A stretch of 64,000 nt of DNA from Hydromicrobium sp964415365 (GTDB taxonomy: Bacteria > Actinomycetota > Humimicrobiia > Humimicrobiales > Humimicrobiaceae): NCBI GenBank assembly GCA_964415365.1, contig CAYPYW010000002.1:41325-105324 (forward strand). Reading direction: 5' to 3'. The translations under genes were made by a program, and so were the position numbers. Position 1 is the stretch's first letter; each line of letters begins with the position of its first letter. Shown one piece after another: positions 45,534 through 54,636 of this stretch. The notes beneath the pieces are model-generated. The model was not told where the DNA came from, made no database searches, and saw only the letters and a program-made list of their open reading frames with translations.

Positions 45534-46992
45534 CTAAGCCATCTGAAATAAAAGTTCCTGTTTAGAATTTCTAAAAATATCCTTTAAAATCCAAATAATA
45601 TCCAAAAATAATTTAGAAAATGAGGATATTGCCATCCTTTTATCCCACATCTTTACCATTTTCTTTAGATTTAATGCTGATGCAGTCATTAGAAACTGCA
45701 TTTCCACTTTTACAAGACCCCTGAATCTTGCCCTTGCCATACCATGATAATTTTTAGCTTCTCCCATCAGTCCTTCAAGTATTGTATGCCTGAGTTTCTG
45801 CAAATATCTTCCTTTCTTGGAATAATACCATTCTTTGGTTTTGTCATAACAGAGGCTATTATATTGGGAGGTCGTCTTAAAATCTTCTTTTCCTGATATG
45901 CATCCGGCTTTTAGCGGACATATTCTGCAATCCTTTACGCTGGATTTATATATTATGCGGTTACTGCGATTATCCCTGGCCCTTCTTTTTAAAATCTTTC
46001 CATTAGGACAAATATATAAATCTCTCTGCCTGTCATAAGTAAAATCATTTTTAAAAAAGTATCCAGGCCTATTTGTACCGCTTTCGTATATTATGGCAGT
46101 CTTTATGTTTTTATCGTGAAGGTAAGCAAGACATTCTTGCGCACCATACTTACTATCAGCAGCAATCCAGGACGGCTTTCCTACAATCTTCTCATGTGAA
46201 TCTATCAAATCAGGGATTTTAGAAATATCATGAGTCACACTTGAGGATGCAGCAACTGCAGTTATTATTCCATTTACATCTGTTGCAATATGAGCTTTAT
46301 AGGAAAGACCTGTCTTTATTCCTGCTTTGTAAAAAAAGAGTGGCATCAGGGTCAGTTTTAGATTTTTTCCTAATGCTTGTCCTATTTATATCCCTTCTTC
46401 TTTTACCCATCATATCTTTGTCGACTTTACCGGTAAAACCTCTGCCACCTCTCTTCTTCTCAGGTCTTTTCTCATATATATCAAGTTTTTTCCAGTAATC
46501 CTCAGGAGTTAGATTTACTCTAATCATGGAACCCACTGATGCATCCGCTTTTACTATTGTGGAATCAACAAGTATATCCTCTTTTGATACAAGTCCCAGC
46601 TTGATGCATTTTATCAGTATCTTCTCAAAGATATCCAAAAAGAGTTTCTTGCCAAATCTTAGCCTTGCTTTGAAAAATATACTGTGGTCTGGCACTACTT
46701 CATCAAGGTCATATCCTATATACCAGCGATATGCAAGATTGAGGGAAACTTCCTCGGTGAGTTTTCTTTCTGATCTTATATCAAATAGATAACCAATAAG
46801 CAGCATTTTTACGAGAACTACAGGATCGATTGAGGGTTTGCCTGTATGTGAGTAATATTCTTTCGTAATTTCCCTTACAAAATCAAAAGAGATAAGACTT
46901 TCCAGCCTCTTTAAAAAATGATCACTTGGAACAAGTGAATCTAAATCCATGTTGTAATATATCCTCTTATTAAATTCTTTTTTACCCTGCAC
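45534..46992 (-). pseudogene. IS1182-family transposase, split by a single-base shift
   Basis: Two overlapping frames make one transposase. The upstream part (GTG 46992) holds the N-terminal DDE half: YYNMDLDSLVPSDHFLKRLE, KMLLIGYLFDIRSERKL, DSTIVKADASVGS. It runs DPDATLF and then leaves frame at a run of seven T (plus-strand A7 at 46331-46337). The downstream frame continues YKAGIKTGLSYKAHIATD with the remaining catalytic residues (AADSKYGA) and the ILEGLMGEAKNYHGMARARF tail. With six T the frames would join, so this is an indel, a sequencing error or slippage-dependent expression. Confidence 0.85.
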
Positions 46993-47161
46993 TTTTAACC
47001 TTCTTTCTCTTTAGGATTAGAGTATCTTTGTCCACTATTTCCCATTCTACGGGATCAGACTTTTCAAAGTTCATGGCCATGGCAATTGCTCTGGGAAAGT
47101 TAATGTAGTATTGGTTAAAATCTTTACGTGTGATTTGTTGAATCTTTGCAAGATAGCCCAT
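46982..47161 (-). CDS. 59-aa AbrB/MazE-like accessory protein of the IS element
   Basis: Starts ATG 47161 with TAGGAG upstream and ends TAA, overlapping the transposase GTG start by 11 bases. Sequence pattern MGYLAKIQQITRKDF, INFPRAIAMAMNFEKSDPVEW, and VDKDTLILKRKKV resembles SpoVT/AbrB-type swapped-hairpin proteins (short strand, helix, acidic turn, strand with LILKRK), which are seen upstream of IS1182-like transposases. Probably a DNA-binding regulator of transposition. Confidence 0.65.
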   Translation of the reverse strand: MGYLAKIQQITRKDFNQYYINFPRAIAMAMNFEKSDPVEWEIVDKDTLILKRKKVKSAG

Positions 47162-47239
47162 TATTCGCTCCTAGATATATAAATAGTTAATTGACTATTA
47201 TTATACATGATTATCAGGGGTTTGGCAACAGGCAGGCCC

Positions 47240-47818
47240 GTTGTTGGTGAAGAGCCGGGATATATTAACTGCAATTGTAATGGTGCTCAAACTAAACAAT
47301 TTCAAACTTTCTCTATTATTTTACCTAATCTGATTCATCAATCAAAGAAGAGATATCTATAATTCTTATTTCTCCCACCCTTGTTTTTCGAAAAACTATA
47401 CCCAAATAGTTTTACTAGCCGAAAATTTCATTATTTTCAAGCCTTTTTTAGCTAGTATCTGTCTGTAAAAAGAATATCCCTACCCCCACACCTGCTTTGC
47501 GCCTTCGCTTCTATTTCCCCCTTATACCTCCTTTTAAGCTCAGGCGCTTCTCGCCTTATAGTTCTGTGTTATTATTGTCTTCCTTTAACCAGGCGATGTT
47601 AGAAAAAAGGTATTTGTGTGGAAGAAAACTTAAAAAAGCCCACTATATAAGCTTTAACTGTCAAAGTTGGGTTTAAATAAAAAGTATTGATCTTAAATAA
47701 GAAAAGAGAGTATTCTTGATAAGAATTAGTCGGATTATATTCCGAAAATGAAATTTGTAATTATTTCAACCTGTTTTTGACATGGGCCTTACATAGAGAA
47801 GTTTAAAACTTTTCTAAC
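47240..47818. other. 579-base non-coding stretch between IS1182 element and IS91 remnant
   Basis: No credible gene. A nested inverted repeat is present: TACTAGC (47413-47419) and GCTAGTA (47451-47457) enclose GAAAAT/ATTTTC (47421-47426, 47433-47438). It lies downstream of the IS91-type transposase tail, where such elements carry terminal hairpins, so this may be the relic of an element end. The rest shows no pattern. Confidence 0.45.
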
Positions 47819-48022
47819 TTAAAAATCTGTATAATCAAAACCAGCATAGTCATCAAATAAGTCTGCAACAGCAAGTGCCTTAGGTGGAGGCCTGTCCCTT
47901 TTAAACCCATCTATTCCAAGCCAATTAAGAATCTTTCTTATAACCTTATAATCCTCTATAAAAGCAATTATCCTCATATTGCCTCCACATTTTGGACATA
48001 TTAAGGGATCAACCTCATATAA
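47819..48022 (-). pseudogene. IS91-type transposase, C-terminal remnant
   Basis: Open frame of about 65 codons without its own start, ending TAA at 47819. It matches the conserved tail of IS91/IS801-like (Y2) transposases: EVDPLICPKCGGNMRIIAFI, EDYKVIRKILNWLGI and RPPPKALAV. The stretch upstream is replaced by unrelated DNA leading to the glgP 3' end, so the catalytic part has been deleted. Marks one edge of the glucan island. Confidence 0.75.
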
Positions 48023-48132
48023 TTACGTTCCTAAGCAATAAGTTTGACATTTTTGACCCCTTATGTTTGGTTATTGTTTGTTATAGGTTCTCTTTTCCGT
48101 ACTGTAATACATATTGTATGGACTAAGATTTT

Positions 48133-50484
48133 TCATAATAAATGCCATACCTTCTTTGCATATTCAATAATCGTTCGATCAGATGAAAAAACACCAGCAG
48201 AAGCTATGTTGAACAAACACTTTCTTCCAAAAAGCATTCTGTCCCTATAGTTTGCATTTGCCCGTTCCTTGGTTTCAAAGTAAGACATCATATCAAGCAG
48301 CAAATAGAAATGGTCAGGTTTATGCCAACTGGTCCCCTTCAGCAAAGCGTTATGCAGTTCTTTGAACATGACAGTGTTGCTTGCACTTAGCGTACCGTCA
48401 ATCAATGTATCAACTACACGCCGTATGCGTGCGTTGCTCTCATATATGGCCGAAGGATCATACGATGTTTTAATTCGATTAATATCCTCTATGCGAGCGC
48501 CGAATATATAATTGTTTTCTTCGCCTGCCTGTTCTGCGATCTCAATATTTGCGCCATCATACGTCCCAAGCGTGACGGCTCCGTTAAGTATCAGCTTCAT
48601 ATTTCCCGTTCCGCTCGCTTCTGTGCCTGCAGGTGAGATCTGCTCAGAAATATCTGCAGCCGGTATAATGTGCTCTGCATATGTGCAATCATAATTACGC
48701 ACGAAAACGATCTGCATTAATTCTTTCATGCTCGGGTCTGTATTGATTATCTTCGCAATCTCGTTGATATACCTTATAATGGCCTTTGCTCTCGAATAGC
48801 CCGGCGCCGCTTTGGCGCCAAAAATAAAAACTGTGGGATAGAAATCCTTAAGCGTCCCGTCTTTCAAACCAAAATAGATGTCTAAAATTGAAAATGCGTT
48901 CAGCAATTGGCGCTTATATTCATGCATCCGCTTGATTTGAACATCAAACAAATATTCAGGATATATCGCGATGTTCTCACGCTCTTTGATAATAGCGGAC
49001 AGCTGTTCCTTCTTGCATCGCTTTATCTTATTAAATGAAGATATCATATCTTTATCTATATATTCTTTGAGACGCTGTAGTTGGGACAGATCGGTAAGGA
49101 AACCATCCCCGATTCGTTCACTTATCATAGTGGATAACTCAGGGTTGCAAAGACCAAGCCAGCGTCGCTGCGTGATTCCGTTGGTTATACTCTGGAATTT
49201 ATGAGGCCACAGCTTATACCACGAAGAAAAAATATCGCTTTTCAATATTTCAGTATGAATCTTTGCAACGCCGTTCACATATGACGATACATAAACAGCT
49301 AAATTGGCCATGTGTATAAATCCATCTTGATCAATAATCCTCATATGTTCAATCTCATTATTGGATAGTTTCCCTTTTAAAACAGCTTTCAGTTTTGCAT
49401 CTATTTTTAAAATTATTCCCCCAATTTGGGGAACCACAGTATTAAATAATTCGATGCCCCATTTTTCAAATGCTTCGCTAATTACAGTATGATTGGTGTA
49501 TGAGAAAGTATTTTGTGCTGTCTCAAACGCATTCTCGAATGTTAAACCTTCAATCATAAGCAAGCGTATCAATTCCGGTATAGATATAGTTGGGTGTGTG
49601 TCATTGAGCTGTATCGCGCAATGACAAGCAAAACTGCTGAAATTGTTTCCATAGTATTTTTTATATCTACATATGATATCCTGCAACGATGCACTGGCAA
49701 GAAAGTGTTGCTGTTTCAATCGTAACCGTTTCCCTGCATCCGTATTGTCGTTGGGATAAAGAACGCGCGTAATATTCTCAGCTTCATTCTTCTCATGAAG
49801 AGCCAAATCATACTTCTGCTCGTTAAATAGATTAAAATCCAGCTCACATATTGGTTCGCTTTGCCATAACCTGAGCGAAGCTATATTGTCGGTTTTATAC
49901 CCGAATATCGGCATATCATAAGGCACTGCCAATACTTTTTGTTCTGCGAACTCAACGATAACCGTTTGGTCATCTCTGCGCCGGCTCCACGGATCACCCC
50001 ATCGTTGCCAATCGTCTGCCGTTTCGCACTGTTCACCATCATTAAAGGTCTGTTTGAATAATCCGTACCTGTACCGAAGCCCATATCCGTCAAGCGGTAT
50101 GCCATGCGTTGCCGCGCTGTCAAGAAAACATGCGGCGAGCCGTCCCAGGCCGCCGCTTCCAAACGCAGCGTCTTCAATGTCTTCCATCACCGCAATATCT
50201 ACATTCTTTTCAAGCATCAACTGCTTTACTTCATCCAGAATACCAAGGCAATACAGGTTGTTATATACCATCCTGCCAATCAGATATTCAGCAGAAAGAT
50301 AATAAGCACGCCGTTTTTCCATCCGTTTTTGTCTGCTTCGTATCCAGTCGCCCGAAACCATCGCCATTACGGCGTTTGATAAAGCGTTATGCAACTGCAT
50401 CGCATTTGCGTGCTGTAAATCATTTTGAAAGTCACACCGCAGGTTTTCCTCTGTTTTATGTAACAGTTCATCGCACAAGATCAT
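48133..50484 (-). CDS. glgP: Alpha-glucan (glycogen/maltodextrin) phosphorylase
   Basis: 783 aa from ATG 50484, which overlaps the malQ stop as ATGA; a longer frame to 50583 would overlap malQ by 100 bases. GT35 family, PLP-dependent: releases glucose-1-phosphate from alpha-1,4-glucans. Motifs: RRAYYLSAEYLIGRMVYNNL, EDAAFGSGGLGRLAACFLDS, KRMHEYKRQLLNA, and the PLP-lysine segment EASGTGNMKLILNGAVTLG. Full family length. Base composition is clearly richer in G+C than the first 45 kb. Final gene of the malEFG-amy-malQ-glgP cassette. Confidence 0.95.
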   Translation of the reverse strand: MILCDELLHKTEENLRCDFQNDLQHANAMQLHNALSNAVMAMVSGDWIRSRQKRMEKRRAYYLSAEYLIGRMVYNNLYCLGILDEVKQLMLEKNVDIAVMEDIEDAAFGSGGLGRLAACFLDSAATHGIPLDGYGLRYRYGLFKQTFNDGEQCETADDWQRWGDPWSRRRDDQTVIVEFAEQKVLAVPYDMPIFGYKTDNIASLRLWQSEPICELDFNLFNEQKYDLALHEKNEAENITRVLYPNDNTDAGKRLRLKQQHFLASASLQDIICRYKKYYGNNFSSFACHCAIQLNDTHPTISIPELIRLLMIEGLTFENAFETAQNTFSYTNHTVISEAFEKWGIELFNTVVPQIGGIILKIDAKLKAVLKGKLSNNEIEHMRIIDQDGFIHMANLAVYVSSYVNGVAKIHTEILKSDIFSSWYKLWPHKFQSITNGITQRRWLGLCNPELSTMISERIGDGFLTDLSQLQRLKEYIDKDMISSFNKIKRCKKEQLSAIIKERENIAIYPEYLFDVQIKRMHEYKRQLLNAFSILDIYFGLKDGTLKDFYPTVFIFGAKAAPGYSRAKAIIRYINEIAKIINTDPSMKELMQIVFVRNYDCTYAEHIIPAADISEQISPAGTEASGTGNMKLILNGAVTLGTYDGANIEIAEQAGEENNYIFGARIEDINRIKTSYDPSAIYESNARIRRVVDTLIDGTLSASNTVMFKELHNALLKGTSWHKPDHFYLLLDMMSYFETKERANANYRDRMLFGRKCLFNIASAGVFSSDRTIIEYAKKVWHLL

Positions 50485-51962
50485 ATATTGGTATCCCCTG
50501 CTCTTTGATACTTTTGATTGATGCGAAGAATTTTCCTGATAAGCCCGTCTGTTAATTGTCCCGGAAGCATCCGCCATTCCCAATTATCGCCCACTGTTCC
50601 CGGGGTGTTCATCCTTGCCTCACTACCAAGAGCTAAAAAGTCCTGCATCGGAATTATTACAGTATCTGCTTTGCTTTGATAAGCGGCCTCTATCAGTGGC
50701 CAGCATATATCCATATCATCATTTATTTGAAGATATTTGGCCGCAAAACGGCGTTCAGCTTCTGATGCTTTCTGCCACCCCAGGGTTGTGTCATTGTCAT
50801 GCGTCCCCATATAGAGTACACTGTTACTGCTTATATTGTGAGGCAAGTGCGGATTTTTTTCGTCTGTGTCAAAAGCAAATTGCAAAACCTTCATTCCCGG
50901 ATAGCCGCAGGCTTTCAGCAATCGCTTTGTCCTCCGCATCACCACGCCAAGGTCTTCTGCCACAATTAAAAGTCCCGGAAATTCTTTTTTAACGGCGTGA
51001 AACAGATCCATTCCCGGCCCTTTGCGCCATTTCCCGATTCGTGCTGTTTTCGCGTCTGCATCAATAGAATAATACTTTGCAAAACCTATAAAATGATCAA
51101 TCCGAATGATGTCATACCGTTTTGACATTGCCCGCATACACTCAATCCACCATGAATATCCCGTTTTCTTGAGCTCTTTCCAATCGTACAAAGGATTACC
51201 CCAGAGTTGTCCGTCTCTGCTAAAATAATCCGGCGGCACGCCTGCAACACATACCGGATATCGGGAATCATCAAGTTGGAATATATCCGGGTTGACCCAT
51301 GTATCAGCCGACTCCATGGCTACATAAATCGGCATATCACCAAAAATAAGAATTCCGTTTTCATTGGCGTATGTTTTCAGGGCATGCCACTGCTTGAAAA
51401 AAAGGTGCTGGATGAATTCATGAAAATGAATGTCCTCTTCAAGTTTTTTGGTGTAATATCGTATTGCTTGCGGTTTACGAAAACGAATGGCATTATCAGG
51501 CCATTGCGTCCATGGTTTATCATCAAAATAATGCTCAAGTGCGACATATAAAGCATAATTGCGCAGCCAGGAATTATCTTGAGCAAATAACTCAATTTCG
51601 TCCTTCATTTGATGATACACATGGCAAAAAGCATTTCTCAAAAAGTTGTTATGTGTCTTACAGAGGTGCACAAAATCAACGCGTTGTGATCCAGGAGCCA
51701 GCATATTGCACTCAAATTCAGGTAATATGCCGTCTTCTTTCAGCATAGGAAGATCAATAAAATATGGATTCCCAGCAGACGTAGACGAACTCTGATATGG
51801 CGAATACCCATATCCTACAGGCCCGGTCGGAAGCACCTGCCAAATCCTCATGCCGGATGCTTTAATAAAGTCAATAAATGCATAAGCTTCTTTTCCCAAT
51901 GTTCCAATATCCCCTGGCGAGGGTAGAGAGCTGATATGCAATAAAACGCCGCTGCTTCTTAT
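50481..51962 (-). CDS. malQ: 4-alpha-glucanotransferase (amylomaltase) MalQ, possible ATA start
   Basis: GH77 enzyme that disproportionates maltodextrins, feeding GlgP with longer chains. Motifs: GILIFGDMPIYVAMESADTW, IIRIDHFIGFAKYY (nucleophile Asp), GLLIVAEDLGVV (acid/base Glu) and YMGTHDNDTTLGW. The conserved N-terminus RSSGVLLHISSLPSPGDIG is in frame upstream of any ATG/GTG/TTG; only TTG 51941 or the ATA at 51962 (eight bases after GGAGGG) can start it. ATA gives 493 aa and keeps the family N-terminus; TTG would remove seven conserved residues. Start is therefore tentative. Confidence 0.9.
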   Translation of the reverse strand: MRSSGVLLHISSLPSPGDIGTLGKEAYAFIDFIKASGMRIWQVLPTGPVGYGYSPYQSSSTSAGNPYFIDLPMLKEDGILPEFECNMLAPGSQRVDFVHLCKTHNNFLRNAFCHVYHQMKDEIELFAQDNSWLRNYALYVALEHYFDDKPWTQWPDNAIRFRKPQAIRYYTKKLEEDIHFHEFIQHLFFKQWHALKTYANENGILIFGDMPIYVAMESADTWVNPDIFQLDDSRYPVCVAGVPPDYFSRDGQLWGNPLYDWKELKKTGYSWWIECMRAMSKRYDIIRIDHFIGFAKYYSIDADAKTARIGKWRKGPGMDLFHAVKKEFPGLLIVAEDLGVVMRRTKRLLKACGYPGMKVLQFAFDTDEKNPHLPHNISSNSVLYMGTHDNDTTLGWQKASEAERRFAAKYLQINDDMDICWPLIEAAYQSKADTVIIPMQDFLALGSEARMNTPGTVGDNWEWRMLPGQLTDGLIRKILRINQKYQRAGDTNI

Positions 51963-51989
51963 TTTTAAATCCCTCCTACTGATTTACGC

Positions 51990-53765
51990 TCACTTGCTGA
52001 TAGGTTGCTGTTTTTCAGCACGAAAAACTGCAAATCCATTTTTTGATAACTCACCATTTGCATAGCCCTGTTCGAGAATAAGGTTAGCAGACGGAACTAT
52101 TGGAATCTTTTCTACAACTTCTCGAGTATTGAAATACGCCCAGATTGTTTGTCTATCACATGTCCTGTAAATGCCATATAATCCACTGCCTGGTTCTGCA
52201 CTTATCGTTTTATAATCTCCATGCAGCATAGCTTCGTATTTTCTTAATGCGATTATTTTTCGTAAAAACGTTTCCAAGCCATATTTTTCTTCTCCCCATT
52301 GCATGGGTTTGCGATATTCCCGCTCAGTTAGTCCTGAAATACCTTTTTCATCTCCATAAAAAACGCACGGAACGCCCGGAAACAACATTAAGAACAATAA
52401 TGCCTGCCGTAAACATCTTATATCTTTATCACAAAAAGACAGGAAGCGCGGTGTATCATGACTGTCCAGTAAATTAAGCTGTCCCTTTACGATATTCGCA
52501 GGATATCGTAGCCTTAGTTGAGTCATACGTCCATTAAATGTTTCAGCATCAATTTTTCCAAACGCAAAGAAATCTCGGCAGTGGTTACGGAAGTCATAAT
52601 TCATTGTGGAATCAAAAATATCGCCGCGAAGCCATGTTTCGGCATTTTCCCATACCTCGCCGATCAATACTGCTTCGGGATTCTGGTTTTTTACCGTTTT
52701 ACGGAAATTATGCCAGAAATCTCTGCTAACCTCAGCTGCAACATCCAGTCTCCATCCGTCTACTTTAAATTTCTTTATCCAATATCTTCCCACATCAGAG
52801 AAATAGCGTATGACCTGGGGATTGGATGTATTCAATTTGGGCATTTTCCGTTCATAACCAAAGCATGCATATGGTGGAATGCTGTTTCCGTCTTTTGGTT
52901 TTTCGACTGGGAATCTAAGATCATAAAACCAATCACAATACTTTGATTTTTGTTGTTTATGGATTACATCTTCAAAGGCAAAGAAATCCCAACCGCAATG
53001 ATTGAACACGCCATCGATGATGATCCGCATTTTGTATCTATGCAGTTCCTCTGTCAATGCATAGAAATCATCATCCGTTCCCATTCCCGGATCAACATGA
53101 TAGTAATCTATCAAATCGTACTTATGATATTCTCCCGCGCAGAAAATCGGATTCAAATATATGCAGTTGAAACCCAGATCTCTGATGTAATCCAGATTAT
53201 CCCGTATTCCGTTTATTGTACCTCCGAGGCGTGAGCGGAAAATCTTGTCGCCCTTATTGATTATTGTGTCCTTGCCCTTGTGTGATAAAGTTCTTTTCCC
53301 GTCTGCGAAGCTATCAGGGAATATATTGTATACGATTGCTTCTTTAAACCAACCCGGAACATCCGGAACCTCTTCGCGTAATATAAATGGATACTGATAA
53401 TATTCATTGCGTCCATCAACGAGGTTGTCCCTCATACGAATATCAGCCAATTCATCCTGAAACATATCGGCATAATAAAATATCGTCTCCTCTTTTTGTT
53501 CCAAGTGAAAGTAATAGCAGATTCTAGATGATATATTATTTATTGTCGCTTCATAGTAATCGTAAAGCTGATCGTGGCCTGTAACATGCATATCCGCTGA
53601 TAAAAACTGTACAGGACTGATTTTACTTGCGCGGTCTCCGTAGTGTAGTCTGCATGATTTCAGGTCATCCTTTGCCGTTCTCAATCTGATTGTTAAACTA
53701 TGTTCACTATTTGCGAATGCATATTGTGATAGCGGTATGTGCAGTACCGCAGCCCTGTTTATCAT
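51990..53765 (-). CDS. GH13 alpha-amylase family enzyme (neopullulanase/cyclomaltodextrinase-like)
   Basis: 591 aa, no signal peptide, so cytoplasmic. An N-terminal beta-domain of about 120 residues resembling CBM34 is followed by the GH13 barrel. Conserved regions: IIIDGVFNHCG (I), GWRLDVAAEV (II, nucleophile Asp), ILIGEVWEN (III, acid/base Glu), LLDSHDTPRFL (IV). The CBM34 + GH13 layout is that of maltogenic amylase, cyclomaltodextrinase and neopullulanase. It would cut imported maltodextrins. AAGGAG precedes ATG 53765. Confidence 0.92.
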   Translation of the reverse strand: MINRAAVLHIPLSQYAFANSEHSLTIRLRTAKDDLKSCRLHYGDRASKISPVQFLSADMHVTGHDQLYDYYEATINNISSRICYYFHLEQKEETIFYYADMFQDELADIRMRDNLVDGRNEYYQYPFILREEVPDVPGWFKEAIVYNIFPDSFADGKRTLSHKGKDTIINKGDKIFRSRLGGTINGIRDNLDYIRDLGFNCIYLNPIFCAGEYHKYDLIDYYHVDPGMGTDDDFYALTEELHRYKMRIIIDGVFNHCGWDFFAFEDVIHKQQKSKYCDWFYDLRFPVEKPKDGNSIPPYACFGYERKMPKLNTSNPQVIRYFSDVGRYWIKKFKVDGWRLDVAAEVSRDFWHNFRKTVKNQNPEAVLIGEVWENAETWLRGDIFDSTMNYDFRNHCRDFFAFGKIDAETFNGRMTQLRLRYPANIVKGQLNLLDSHDTPRFLSFCDKDIRCLRQALLFLMLFPGVPCVFYGDEKGISGLTEREYRKPMQWGEEKYGLETFLRKIIALRKYEAMLHGDYKTISAEPGSGLYGIYRTCDRQTIWAYFNTREVVEKIPIVPSANLILEQGYANGELSKNGFAVFRAEKQQPISK

Positions 53766-53802
53766 ATATTAAATTCTCCTTAATAGTTTGAAATAATTTG
53801 TC

Positions 53803-54636
53803 TTAACCCTTTACGCTGCCAGCCGTTAAGCCAGCTATCATGTATTTTTGAAGTTTAAAAAATATAATCAATATAGGTATTGAAATAATAATCGAACCCG
53901 CGGAGAATAAAGGCCAATTTCTACTAATTTCAGTGGATTGCAATTGAAATAACCCCCCAGCCAGTGTAGTATTCCTGACCAGAAATGTTGTTGCAAATAT
54001 CCACTCATTCCATACAAAAATCAGCGTTATTACAGCGGTTACTATAATTGCGGGTCTTGCAAGTAGAAGTACGATTTTCCACAATATTTGAAAATCGCTG
54101 GCGCCGTCTATTTTTGCGGCTTCCTCGATTTCAATTGGTATTGAATCAAAATAAGCTTTCAAATTCCATATTCCAAATATACACATGCTTCCTGCATATA
54201 TAATGATTAATCCTATATGCGTGTCGATTAGACCCATTGGTCTGAACAGGCGAAACAAGGCGAACATTGATAGTAGCTGCGGAAATGCATTTAACATCAG
54301 CAACGAATAAAGAACCCCTTTTCTTCCCTTGAAACGGCGCCTTGAAAATGCGTATGCAGCAAGCACTGCGCAACTGATTGCAAGTGCCATTGTACAAACG
54401 CTTATCACTGCAGAATTAAAAAGCCATTGCAGAAAATGTTCATTAGTTATTATTGCCTTATAATTTTCCAAAGTAAAATCTTTCGGGAAAAAAACAAAAT
54501 CTGATGTTAACGCCCCGCCGCTGCCACTAAAGGACAATATTAATGCATATAAAATTGGAATCAAAGTCACGAAGCATAGGATAATAAAAAATATATGTAG
54601 GAACGATAACCCAACTCCTTGTTTCAACCTGCTCAT
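53803..54636 (-). CDS. Maltodextrin-type ABC importer permease, MalG-like
   Basis: 277 aa from ATG 54636, which overlaps the MalF-like stop by 4 bases. Six membrane helices; EAA loop EEAAKIDGASDFQILWKIVL; ends in YMIAGLTAGSVKG, the usual MalG/GanQ C-terminus. Carbohydrate-uptake-1 family. Pairs with the MalF-like subunit. Confidence 0.92.
   Translation of the reverse strand: MSRLKQGVGLSFLHIFFIILCFVTLIPILYALILSFSGSGGALTSDFVFFPKDFTLENYKAIITNEHFLQWLFNSAVISVCTMALAISCAVLAAYAFSRRRFKGRKGVLYSLLMLNAFPQLLSMFALFRLFRPMGLIDTHIGLIIIYAGSMCIFGIWNLKAYFDSIPIEIEEAAKIDGASDFQILWKIVLLLARPAIIVTAVITLIFVWNEWIFATTFLVRNTTLAGGLFQLQSTEISRNWPLFSAGSIIISIPILIIFFKLQKYMIAGLTAGSVKG

Larger units (their letters stand above)
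45521..47239 (-). mobile_element. IS1182-type insertion sequence with small accessory ORF
   Basis: Contains a frameshifted transposase and an overlapping 59-aa ORF. Imperfect inverted repeats bound it: CTTGTTGCCTAAGCC (plus strand, 45526-45540) and the complement of GGTTTGGCAACAGG (around 47219-47232), sharing TGTTGCCnAA. The left repeat contains the transposase stop codon. Exact outer limits are uncertain by several bases. Confidence 0.7.

Noticed and set aside
45481..45540. Second inverted repeat outside the IS1182 element (GGGTTGCCCC)
   Set aside because: It has no partner at the other end; treated as flanking sequence.
50485..50583. Longer glgP start at 50583
   Set aside because: It would overlap malQ by about 100 bases; the ATG at 50484 forms an ATGA overlap with the malQ stop and fits the family N-terminus.
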